Source: Epsilonproteobacteria bacterium UBA6211 (lineage in GTDB: Bacteria; Campylobacterota; Campylobacteria; Campylobacterales; Arcobacteraceae). From it: a stretch of 18,232 bases of DNA. Each line of letters opens with the position of its first letter. Position 1 is the first letter of the stretch. The notes under the pieces are model-generated. The model searched no databases. It saw only the letters and a list, made by a program, of their open reading frames with translations, and was not told the DNA's origin. The position numbers and the translations under genes are program-made. Of the stretch, positions 1-8,000 are shown piece after piece. Where the stretch lies: the NCBI GenBank assembly GCA_002421845.1, contig DISL01000126.1, forward strand, positions 1 to 18,232, in the 5' to 3' direction.

Positions 1-1298
1 ATATTTCTAATAAGCATAGTTCCAGTCTGACTTACTTCTATTTTATCATCGCTTATAGTTACAAGCCCTGCATCAATAAATTCTTGAAGCTCAGGTAAAT
101 CTTCTTTGAAATACTCTTTGAAAACTATACCGAATTTCTCTTCGACTCTTTTTATATTTAATGCAAAGTTACTCATCATTTCCATGATTACGTATTGTCT
201 TATCATATCATCATTGCTTAATTGATACCCTTTAAATACAGGTAGTCTTCCGCTATCTATGGCATTTTCATACACGTCAAGCTCTTTGAAATTTTGAGCG
301 TAATAGTCCACCCCGTCACCGATACTTGTAAGCCCTATACCTATCAAGTCAGCTCCGCCTTTTGTGGTGTATCCTTGGAAATTTCTATGTAATTCACCTT
401 TTTGTATAGCCAAAAACAGCTCATCATCTGGTTTTGCGAAATGATCCATACCTACCATCTTATAGCCGTTATTTGTAAAAAATTCTATGGTGTCTTTTAG
501 TATTTCAAGCTTTGTACTAGGTGGAGAAAAGGTACTTTCATCAAACTTTCTCATTGTTTTTTTCATCCAAGGGACGTGTGCATAGTTAAATATTGCAAGT
601 CTATCAGGGTCAAGGGACGCTATTTGTTTTATAGTTTCCAAAAAACTCTCTTTTGTTTGATACGGAAGTCCATAAATCAGGTCAATATTTATAGATTTGA
701 TACCTGCATCACGTGCTATTTTCATAACATTTTGAGTAAGCTCAAAGGGTTGGATTCTGTGTATCTCTTCTTGAACTTTTGGGTCTAGGTCTTGTACCCC
801 GAAACTTAGCCTATTTGTACCGCCGTTTTTGAGTACGTTCATATGTTCTACGGTAAAAAATCTAGGATCAACCTCACAACTTATCTCCGCATCTTTAGCA
901 AAGTTAGGAAAAGTTTTTTGTACTAGTTTAATAACTCTATCCAAATCCTCAGGTTCTAAAAATGTAGGAGTTCCTCCGCCAAAGTGCATTTGAGTTACCG
1001 TTCTATTTGTATCTAGGTATTTTGCTATTAGATTTAGTTCTTTTTCAAGATAATCTATATATCTTTTCTTTTTGTCGTCTTTACTTGTAAATACTACGTT
1101 ACAGCCACAAAAATAACAAGCACTTCTACAAAAAGGGATATGTATATAAAGTGATAATGCTCTATTTTTGTCACCGTTACGGTATTTTTCTATAAGTTCT
1201 TTTTCTCCAAAGCTCTCTTTAAATTCAGGTGCGGTAGGATAGCTTGTATATCTCGGTCCAGCTTTGCTATATTTCTCAAATTTTGTAAAATCAATCAT
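1..1298 (-). CDS. hemN: Oxygen-independent coproporphyrinogen III dehydrogenase, C-terminus cut by window edge
   Basis: Radical-SAM enzyme that decarboxylates coproporphyrinogen III to protoporphyrinogen IX in anaerobic or microaerobic haem synthesis; cytoplasmic. I translated it by hand from the ATG at 1298 to the window edge: 432 complete codons, then two bases. The N-terminus carries GPRYTSYPTAP, and the radical-SAM signature YIHIPFCRSACYFCGC puts the [4Fe-4S] cysteines at residues 57, 61 and 64, with C66 and the upstream Y51/H53 also present as in E. coli HemN. The SAM-binding GGGTP lies at 107-111, and SFGVQD and NIDLIYGLP follow. E. coli HemN has 457 residues, so about 20-25 are missing beyond the edge. 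AGGA sits just upstream of the ATG. It follows argF by 46 bases on the same strand and is probably co-transcribed with it. Confidence 0.96.
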   Translation of the reverse strand, partial: MIDFTKFEKYSKAGPRYTSYPTAPEFKESFGEKELIEKYRNGDKNRALSLYIHIPFCRSACYFCGCNVVFTSKDDKKKRYIDYLEKELNLIAKYLDTNRTVTQMHFGGGTPTFLEPEDLDRVIKLVQKTFPNFAKDAEISCEVDPRFFTVEHMNVLKNGGTNRLSFGVQDLDPKVQEEIHRIQPFELTQNVMKIARDAGIKSINIDLIYGLPYQTKESFLETIKQIASLDPDRLAIFNYAHVPWMKKTMRKFDESTFSPPSTKLEILKDTIEFFTNNGYKMVGMDHFAKPDDELFLAIQKGELHRNFQGYTTKGGADLIGIGLTSIGDGVDYYAQNFKELDVYENAIDSGRLPVFKGYQLSNDDMIRQYVIMEMMSNFALNIKRVEEKFGIVFKEYFKEDLPELQEFIDAGLVTISDDKIEVSQTGTMLIRN

Positions 1299-1317
1299 AA
1301 TTATCCTGTTTTGTTAT

Positions 1318-1345
1318 ATTACTTATTAGCTATTAATTATTAGTT
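1318..1345 (-). repeat. Heptamer tandem repeat, 4 units, argF-hemN junction
   Basis: Read on the minus strand, this stretch divides into four 7-base units close to AACTAAT (for example AACTAAT AATTAAT). It begins at the last base of the argF stop codon and fills most of the gap to hemN. The same unit recurs at four other gene borders in the window. Confidence 0.7.
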
Positions 1346-2268
1346 TAAGCTCTGTTTCTATCTAGCCAAACCATTACCCCTTTTTGGGCGTGTAGTCTGT
1401 TTTCTGCTTCATCAAATACCAAAGAGTTTTCGCCTTCAAGTACCTCTTCGCTCACTTCATATCCTCTATAAGCAGGTAAGCAGTGTAAGAATTTGCAGTT
1501 TTTATCAGCCAAACTCATAAGTGCATCATCAACTATAAAACCGTTGAAGTCTTTTAGTCTTTTTTCTTTCTCATTTTCTTGCCCCATAGATACCCAAGTA
1601 TCGGTTGTAGCTACCGTTACATCTTTTATAGCCTCTTTCGGGTCGTTTGTAATGATTATTTTTGCACCGCTTTTTTTAGCTTCATTAAGTGCATATCCCA
1701 AAATCTCGCTATTTACTTCATACCCTTTTGGAGTAGCCACTCTTAGCTCAAATCCTAGTTTTGCAGCAAGGATTAGCCAAGAGTGTGTCATATTGTTTCC
1801 ATCACCTATATAAGCGACTTTTAGGTTATCACACATATCGTGTTCCATCAACGTCATATAATCAGCCATAAGCTGAACAGGATGATATTCATCGGTCAAA
1901 CCGTTTATTACGGGTACGTTTGAGTATTTTGCAAACTCTTCTATTTTGCTTTGTGAGAAAGTTCTAATCATCACCATATCGACCATACGGCTTATTACAC
2001 GTGCAGTATCTTTCATCGGCTCACCACGACCTAGTTGAATATCGTTTGAACTCAAAAACAGTCCTACACCACCCAATTGGTATATACCTGTTTCAAAACT
2101 TACCCTTGTTCTAGTGCTACTTTTTTCAAAAATCATCCCAAGAGTTTTTTTGGGCATATAGTCTTTTAATACACCTGCTTTCGTCTCTTTTTTTATTGTT
2201 ATTGCAAGATTTAAAATATCTAAAATCTCGTCTTTTGTAAAATCTCTAAGTGTTAAAAAATGTCTCAT
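1345..2268 (-). CDS. argF: Ornithine carbamoyltransferase
   Basis: Transfers the carbamoyl group of carbamoyl phosphate to ornithine, giving citrulline in arginine synthesis; cytoplasmic, usually a trimer. Counting from the chosen start (307 residues, normal for the family), the carbamoyl-phosphate loop STRTR is at 51-55, HPVQ at 129-132, the ornithine-binding SMG loop at 227-229, and HCLPA with the catalytic cysteine C263 at 262-266. The open frame extends to a TTG at 2289. I chose the ATG at 2268 because GAGGT lies at a proper distance upstream (2274-2278) and the protein then begins MRHFLTLRDF as is typical. HCLPAYRG and the biosynthetic-looking context favour anabolic argF over catabolic arcB, although sequence alone does not fully exclude the latter. 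Confidence 0.96.
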   Translation of the reverse strand: MRHFLTLRDFTKDEILDILNLAITIKKETKAGVLKDYMPKKTLGMIFEKSSTRTRVSFETGIYQLGGVGLFLSSNDIQLGRGEPMKDTARVISRMVDMVMIRTFSQSKIEEFAKYSNVPVINGLTDEYHPVQLMADYMTLMEHDMCDNLKVAYIGDGNNMTHSWLILAAKLGFELRVATPKGYEVNSEILGYALNEAKKSGAKIIITNDPKEAIKDVTVATTDTWVSMGQENEKEKRLKDFNGFIVDDALMSLADKNCKFLHCLPAYRGYEVSEEVLEGENSLVFDEAENRLHAQKGVMVWLDRNRA

Positions 2269-2273
2269 TTTAT

Positions 2274-2278
2274 ACCTC
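2274..2278 (-). promoter_or_regulatory. Ribosome binding site that decides the argF start
   Basis: GAGGT on the minus strand, five bases before the ATG at 2268. It supports that start over the upstream in-frame ATG (2280) and TTG (2289). Confidence 0.7.
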
Positions 2279-2296
2279 ATTTTTATCAAAGAGAAG

Positions 2297-2302
2297 ATTA
2301 TA
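2297..2302 (-). promoter_or_regulatory. Candidate -10 element for argF(-hemN)
   Basis: A perfect TATAAT on the minus strand, preceded by TTGTAA. It would give a leader of about 22 bases that keeps the GAGGT site. I see no convincing -35 hexamer, which is common for sigma-70 promoters in this phylum. It lies in the 72 bases between the TonB-like gene and the argF start. Confidence 0.5.
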
Positions 2303-2340
2303 TTACAATAGAGTTGATTTTTTACTTAAAGCAATATGAT

Positions 2341-3060
2341 TTAATATAGTTTATAGTAAACAAAAATCCTAATTTTTGTAACTTCTTTAGGTTTTGGGTA
2401 GTCTTTGTAAGCTACTTTTATGGTATGTATTGAGTTTGAATCAAGTGCAGAGTAGCTAGAGCTTTGTAGCAATTTAAGTTCTGTTATATCTCCGTTTGGA
2501 TGAAGATAAAATTCTACTACGTTCATACCTTGTTGTTTTGTTCTTATTGATATGGATGGATACATAAGGTATTTTTGCGTAATTCTGCCAATATCTGAAA
2601 GATTCTCTTTCAAAAACTCTTTTGTCTCTTCACTAAAAGTCATAAACTCTTCGCCGTATAGGTCGATATAACTTTGAGTAAGCTCGTCAATAGCTCTTTT
2701 TTGCGGTTTATTTAATGAAGATTCTAATGAGCTTACGGATGGTTGTTTTACCTCTTGTTTCTCCTGTTTGACAATCTCTTGTGGTTTTGGTACCTCAATA
2801 ACTTTTTTATCTTTAATTCTCTCTTGTTTTGGAATAGGTGTAGGTGGAGTTATTAGTTTATTATTTGATGGTTGCTCTTTTGTTTGTGGTTGTTCTTTTT
2901 GTGGAACTGACTCTTTTGATGCTAGTTTTACATATTTTACAGATGTGGCTTTTGGTGGCTTTGGCTCTTCTATTTCCTCGTTTTTATGTGATTTATATGA
3001 TGAGAAAATTAATACATGGATAATTATAGATACGGTAATAGCGGTTATAAAGATTTTCAT
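2341..3060 (-). CDS. TonB-family energy transducer-like protein
   Basis: Probably couples the inner-membrane proton gradient, through an ExbB/ExbD-type motor, to an outer-membrane or envelope partner. The 239 residues have the classical order. An N-terminal membrane anchor spans residues 2-20. A long proline-, lysine- and glutamate-rich spacer follows at about 30-118, suited to spanning the periplasm. A C-terminal TonB-like domain lies at about 165-239, with YPSISIR, a G..VVEFYLHPNGDI strand, the SSS..LD turn and a terminal strand IRIFVYYKLY. No exbB, exbD or receptor gene is next to it, so the partner is unknown; TonB-like proteins also occur in TolA-type roles. The start is firm because the membrane segment begins at once. 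The intergenic space to the divergent response regulator is only 26 bases. Confidence 0.85.
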   Translation of the reverse strand: MKIFITAITVSIIIHVLIFSSYKSHKNEEIEEPKPPKATSVKYVKLASKESVPQKEQPQTKEQPSNNKLITPPTPIPKQERIKDKKVIEVPKPQEIVKQEKQEVKQPSVSSLESSLNKPQKRAIDELTQSYIDLYGEEFMTFSEETKEFLKENLSDIGRITQKYLMYPSISIRTKQQGMNVVEFYLHPNGDITELKLLQSSSYSALDSNSIHTIKVAYKDYPKPKEVTKIRIFVYYKLY

Positions 3061-3066
3061 ATGGGA

Positions 3067-3080
3067 ATTATAGTATTATA
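3067..3080 (-). promoter_or_regulatory. Two TATAAT boxes in the TonB-like/response-regulator divergent gap
   Basis: On the minus strand, TATAAT occurs at 3080-3075 and again at 3072-3067, within the 26 bases separating two divergent starts. Either would place transcription start within a few bases of the ATG at 3060, so the mRNA would have a very short leader or none. No purine-rich ribosome site is visible before that ATG. Confidence 0.35.
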
Positions 3081-3086
3081 ACCCTT

Positions 3087-3800
3087 ATGAAAAGAGTAGA
3101 ATATATATCAAAAATCACAAAACATCTAACAGTTTTACTAGCAGAAGATGACAAGGAATTATCCAACAAATTAAAGAGTTTGTTAGATGATTTATTTTTA
3201 TCTGTTACCACCGTATCAAACGGTAAAGAGGCTATTGATGAATATATTAACTTCTATAACAAAAATTCTAAGTATTACGATATTGTAATCAGTGATATAA
3301 ATATGCCATTGATAAACGGTGTAGATTTATCAAAACAAATCATCAAACTCAATAATGAACAGTTATTTGTAGTTCTATCCGGAGTACAAGATTCCACAAA
3401 TCTTATAGAACTTATCAATATAGGTGTAAGTTATTTTATTCAAAAACCTTTTGTGTATAACAATTTTATTGATGTATTAGAAAATCTAGTATCTAAAAAA
3501 TATCAAAATATATTAAAACTAGGTGATGAACTTTTTTGGGACTATTCCCTTGAACAGCTTATATTTAATAATCAAGAGATCAAATTAACCATAAATGAGC
3601 AAAAACTTTTTAAGCTTCTTATTAACCCTATAGGTAGGGTTTTTTCCAATGATGATATATATTGGACAATATATGACCTTGATGATAATGAGGTAAATAT
3701 AGACAAGATTAAATCATTGGTTAAACGACTTAGGAAAAAACTCCCCTTTGATTTGATTCAAAGTGTCTATTCACAAGGTTATAAGGTGACACTTTATTGA
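3087..3800 (+). CDS. OmpR-type response regulator
   Basis: Two-component transcription factor. The 237 residues comprise a receiver (about 13-135) and a winged-helix DNA-binding domain (about 145-237). The receiver has acidic residues E20, D21 and D22, the phospho-acceptor D70 in DINMP, S98 at the switch position and K120 in QKPF, so it should be phosphorylatable. The C-terminal part shows LTINEQKLFKLL, KSLVKRLRKKL as recognition helix and the terminal hairpin VYSQGYKV of the OmpR/PhoB family. It starts at the ATG at 3087: the N-terminus aligns with that of the next gene, with the same short lead before the receiver. It is first in the run of signalling genes and is probably a partner of the histidine kinase two genes downstream. 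The ribosome site is weak. Confidence 0.9.
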   Translation: MKRVEYISKITKHLTVLLAEDDKELSNKLKSLLDDLFLSVTTVSNGKEAIDEYINFYNKNSKYYDIVISDINMPLINGVDLSKQIIKLNNEQLFVVLSGVQDSTNLIELINIGVSYFIQKPFVYNNFIDVLENLVSKKYQNILKLGDELFWDYSLEQLIFNNQEIKLTINEQKLFKLLINPIGRVFSNDDIYWTIYDLDDNEVNIDKIKSLVKRLRKKLPFDLIQSVYSQGYKVTLY

Positions 3801-3806
3801 CACTTT
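3787..3806 (+). promoter_or_regulatory. Direct repeat TGACACTTT with 11-base period
   Basis: TGACACTTT at 3787-3795 and again at 3798-3806, with the second copy starting at the TGA stop of the response regulator. OmpR-family regulators typically bind tandem half-sites about one helical turn apart, and this pair lies just ahead of the next signalling gene. A TTGACA at 3797-3802 is also formed, but no well-spaced -10 follows. The regulatory role is inference. Confidence 0.3.
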
Positions 3807-3849
3807 TGTATCGTAATATATCTTCAAAGTTATTATTGGAGTTTATATT

Positions 3850-5055
3850 ATGACAATACAAGATGTTTATTCAAAGACAAAAAATCTTACTGTTTTACTT
3901 GTTGAGGATGAAGAGGGCGTAAGAACAAAAACCGCACAAATGTTAAATGATCTTTTTTTTAGCGTTGATACGGCACAAGATGGTGAAGATGGTTTAAATA
4001 GGTATAAAAATAATCATTCAAAGAGTAGTAGTTATTACGATATAGTTATTACGGATATAAATATGCCGAATCTTGACGGTTTGTCAATGGTTGAAAAAAT
4101 GCTTGAAATCAATCCTGAACAAGAGATTATTATAGTTTCAGCTTACGGTGATTTTGAAAAATTACAAAAAATTATAAACTTTGGTATAAAAAGTTATATC
4201 AAAAAACCTATTGAGATAGACGAGTTTCTCGAAAAACTATATAATGCTTCTTTAAAAGTAGAAGAAAAAAAGTTAAATAGTCATAATCACAAACAAATTG
4301 AAGAGTTTGAAAAACTAGTTGAAAACTCTAATCAGTTGTATGTTTTATTTAATAAAGATTGTATTATAGAGAAAATTTATAAATCAAAAGATATAGCTCT
4401 ATTTGATGAAAGTGTAGTTTTGGGTAGAGATTTATCAGATGTTTTATATCCACATAATAGGGAAATATCTACTATTTTCCACGAGTGTTTCAATCATATA
4501 GATCACGAGGACAATGAATTAACCAAAAAACTTCTTACTACAAAACTCCCAAAAGAGTATATAATAGACAATATAGTATATTTTATGGAGTATAATATCT
4601 TGAGTGATCATAAATATTTGCTTGTATTGGCTGACCAAACTGTTCACTATAAAGCAAAGGAAGAGCTAACTATGCAAAAATGTGAGTGCCAAATGATGCT
4701 TTGGGCTGCATTACACAAAAATAGCTTTTTAAAACTAAAAAACTCATACGAGCAATTTTTGGAAGTTATAGAAACTGCTATTAAAGATAAAGATTATGAA
4801 ACTTTGGAAGAAAAAATACAAACTTTTTACAATAAAATACTTGAATTTAAAGAGAAGTTTGATATTATAAAAATGAATAATGCAAAAAACGGTATTATAA
4901 GTTTTGAGAATGAATATAGTAAAATAGTATTGAATACTGATTCTAGAATAGATAAGTTTTTAAGTGTTTTTACAAAAGTCAATCTAAGAAAAGAGTTTGA
5001 CAAAGATATAAAAAGTATAACAAACGAATTATCAAAGGTGTTGGATATTGAATAG
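3850..5055 (+). CDS. Response regulator receiver protein with PAS-like and helical, Hpt-like C-terminal region
   Basis: Signalling protein of 401 residues. The receiver (about 13-135) is complete: E19, D20, E21, phospho-acceptor D69 in DINMP, S97, and K119 in KKP. It resembles the receiver of the preceding gene closely, including the shared stretches DLFFSV/DLFLSV and YYDIVI.DINMP. No DNA-binding or catalytic output domain is evident. Residues about 155-270 (NQLYVLFNKDCIIEKI to YLLVLADQTVHYKAKEEL) look like a PAS fold. Residues about 275-401 are mostly helical. They may be a diverged Hpt-like bundle, but I see no HxxKG phospho-site; the comparable place reads IQTFYNK. GGAG lies before the ATG, and the gene overlaps the kinase gene by 8 bases. 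It probably works as a phosphorelay or adaptor partner of that kinase. Confidence 0.8.
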   Translation: MTIQDVYSKTKNLTVLLVEDEEGVRTKTAQMLNDLFFSVDTAQDGEDGLNRYKNNHSKSSSYYDIVITDINMPNLDGLSMVEKMLEINPEQEIIIVSAYGDFEKLQKIINFGIKSYIKKPIEIDEFLEKLYNASLKVEEKKLNSHNHKQIEEFEKLVENSNQLYVLFNKDCIIEKIYKSKDIALFDESVVLGRDLSDVLYPHNREISTIFHECFNHIDHEDNELTKKLLTTKLPKEYIIDNIVYFMEYNILSDHKYLLVLADQTVHYKAKEELTMQKCECQMMLWAALHKNSFLKLKNSYEQFLEVIETAIKDKDYETLEEKIQTFYNKILEFKEKFDIIKMNNAKNGIISFENEYSKIVLNTDSRIDKFLSVFTKVNLRKEFDKDIKSITNELSKVLDIE

Positions 5056-8000
5056 TTTAAAATTACTCCTTTTGCTATTGTTGTTTTTTGGCAAGTTATT
5101 TGCTCAAGAAAATGTCTCCATTCAGCTTTTGTGGAAGCATCAGTTTGAGTTTGCAGGTTATTATGTTGCGAAGGAGAAGGGTTTTTATGATGATGTTGGG
5201 ATAAATCTTGACATCAAAGAGATTGAGCCTAATATGAATGTAACAACAGAAGTAAGAGAAAATAGGGCAACATTTGGTATAGGGCGTACCGGACTTTTAG
5301 TCAATATCGAAAACGGTGATAATTTTGTTTTACTCTCCTCTATCTTTCAATATTCACCATCTGTTTTGCTAACACTAAAAAAATCAGGTATAGCCGTTCC
5401 TCAGGATTTACGTAATAAAAAGGTGATGATTTCAAGCGGTAGCGAACAAGATGTTGAGTTTTTTACCGCTTTTAGAAATCTAGGCATTGATTTTTTAAAA
5501 GATACTACCATACAACAACATTCAACAAATATCAATGATTTAATACATGGCAATACAGATGCCATGTATGCTTATATATCTAATGAGCCTTTTGTATTAA
5601 AAGAAAAAGGTATTGAATATAACGTATTAAATCCTAAAAATTACGGTTTTGATTTTTATGCCGATTTACTTTTTACAAAAAGAACTACAATAGATAAAAA
5701 TCCTGATATGGTAAAAAATTTTAAAGAAGCTACCATAAAGGGCTTTATGTATGCTTTTAATAATATAGATGAAACTGTTGATTTGATATACAATAAATAT
5801 AATACTCAAAATAAAACCAAAGAGGCTTTGAGATATGAAGCCTATGAACTAAAAAAAATGGCATATTATGAGACTGATATATTAGGTAATATAACAAAAA
5901 CAAAGCTCAAAAGAATGATAGATTTATATAAGGATAACAATCTTTTGAAAAAAGATTTAGATATGGACTCTATCGTATTTGAATATGATAAGCATAATTT
6001 GTACTTAACACAAGATGAGCAAGAGTTTTTACAAAAGAAAAAAGTATTAAGAGTTCATAATGAACTCAACTATAAGCCTTTTAATTTTTTTGTTTCCGGA
6101 AATCCTACCGGTTATAGTATAGATATGATGAATCTAGTAGCAAAAAAATTAGGGATAGAGGTTCAATATGTCACCGGTCCTTCTTGGAGTAATTTTTTAG
6201 ATAAGTTAAAAAATCAACAAATAGATGTTATGTTAAATATCAGCCCTACGCCAAATAGGATGAAATATTTTGATTTTACCATACCTTACAAAAAATACAA
6301 TTATATTATTTATAGTAATTCCACATCAAAAATAGCTTCAATAGATGAGCTAAAAGGTAAAAAGGTAGCTTTGGTAAAAGATTTTGCTATATATGAGTAC
6401 ATCAAAGATAATTACCCCTCAATAGAGATAAATGAAGTCGATTCAATGCAAGATGCCATACGTTCTGTAAGTTTTTCTCAAAGTGATGCAACTATCACAA
6501 TGCAACCAATAGCCCATAGTGTGATTATAGAGCAATCCATACATAATGTAGTACCTACAGGAAATGTATTTTTAAATTCTGCAGAAGTTTCTCAAGTTCA
6601 TCTTTGTATGGCAACAAATAAAAAAGACAAAGTATTAAATAATATTTTCAATAAAGCATTACAAAGTATTAGTTATGAAGAGATAAAAGCTTTAGAACAA
6701 AAATGGTTTGATAATCTTCAGATTAATGACCAAAAACTACAATTTAATTTAAATGAGATAGATTATATAAAGCACAAGAATATGATAACTTTGTGTATTG
6801 ACCCAAATTGGATGCCTTATGAAAGTATCCAAAATGGGCAACATACAGGTATCACAAAAGAGTTTGTTGATATTTTTGAGGCAAAAATAGGTATTCCTAT
6901 AAAACTTATTCCTACAAAGAACTGGGATGAGTCTTTGGAATTTGCAAGACTTAGAAAATGTGATATATGGTCATTGGCAATGGAAACTCCGCAAAGAAGA
7001 GAATATATGGATTTTACGAGACCTTATATTAGTTCTCCTTTGGTTATAGCAACAAAACATGATAAACTTTTTATATCAGATATAAAAGAGATAATAAATA
7101 CTAAAAAGTTAGGTATCGTAAAAGGTTATGCTTTTAATGATATATTACGTTTAAAATACCCAAATAATAAATTGGTTTCCGTAAGTACTATTCAAGAGGG
7201 GCTTGAGTTGGTATCAAAGGGTGAACTTTACGGTTTTATTGATTCTTTGATGACTATAGGATATTTTCTTAGAACAGATTATATAGGTGAGCTAAAAATA
7301 GCCGGTAAGTTTGATGAAAACTGGGAATTGGGTGTAGCGGTAAGAAATGATGACCCAATCTTGGTTTCTATTTTTGATAAAGTAGTTGCATCCGTAGATA
7401 ACCAAACTAAAGAAGATATTCTTACAAAATGGACTAGTATCGTATTTGAAACAACAACAGATTATCTTACAACTTTTAGATGGTTGGCTGTTATTTTGGT
7501 ATTGATGATTGTTTTTGCATATAGGCATTATATTTTAAAAAGATATAATATGAGTTTGAAAACTGCTAATATCAAGATAAAAGAATCAAATGCTCAAATG
7601 CAGTATCTAATAGACACTATGATGGAATCTATTTTGATTTTTAAAGACGGTGAGTGTATTGATTGTAATAAATCTGCTTATGTTTTATTGGGATATTCTT
7701 CAAAAAATGATATTGTAGGTAAGTATATTTATGAATTTGTATCTTTAGAATCTATGGGTTTTGTAGAAGAAAATATGCAACTTGATATGGTCGAACCAAA
7801 AGAAATAACACTTATGTCAAAATATGGCAAAGAGATACCCGTATTGATAAAATGTCAAAATTTTAATACAAAAGACAAAAACATAAGAATAGTTGCTATT
7901 TTTGATTTGAGAGAGATAAAAGAACAAAGTAATAAGTTGAAATTGGCTTATTTGGAAATAACTCAAAAACAAGAGGAGTTACATAATCTTAATATACTTC

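Noticed and set aside
576..788. Plus-strand open frame of 70 codons
   Set aside because: Antisense to hemN, whose translation across this stretch is continuous and carries conserved motifs.
1493..1813. Plus-strand open frame of 106 codons
   Set aside because: Lies wholly antisense to argF, with low-complexity Ser/Phe-rich translation and no plausible ribosome site; a shadow of the real gene.
2269..2289. Longer argF start at TTG 2289 or ATG 2280
   Set aside because: The GAGGT ribosome site lies downstream of these starts and points to ATG 2268, which also gives the usual N-terminus.
5000..5060. Thiamine (TPP) riboswitch ahead of the NMT1-containing kinase
   Set aside because: The kinase start overlaps the previous gene by 8 bases, leaving no leader, and no THI-box motif was seen.
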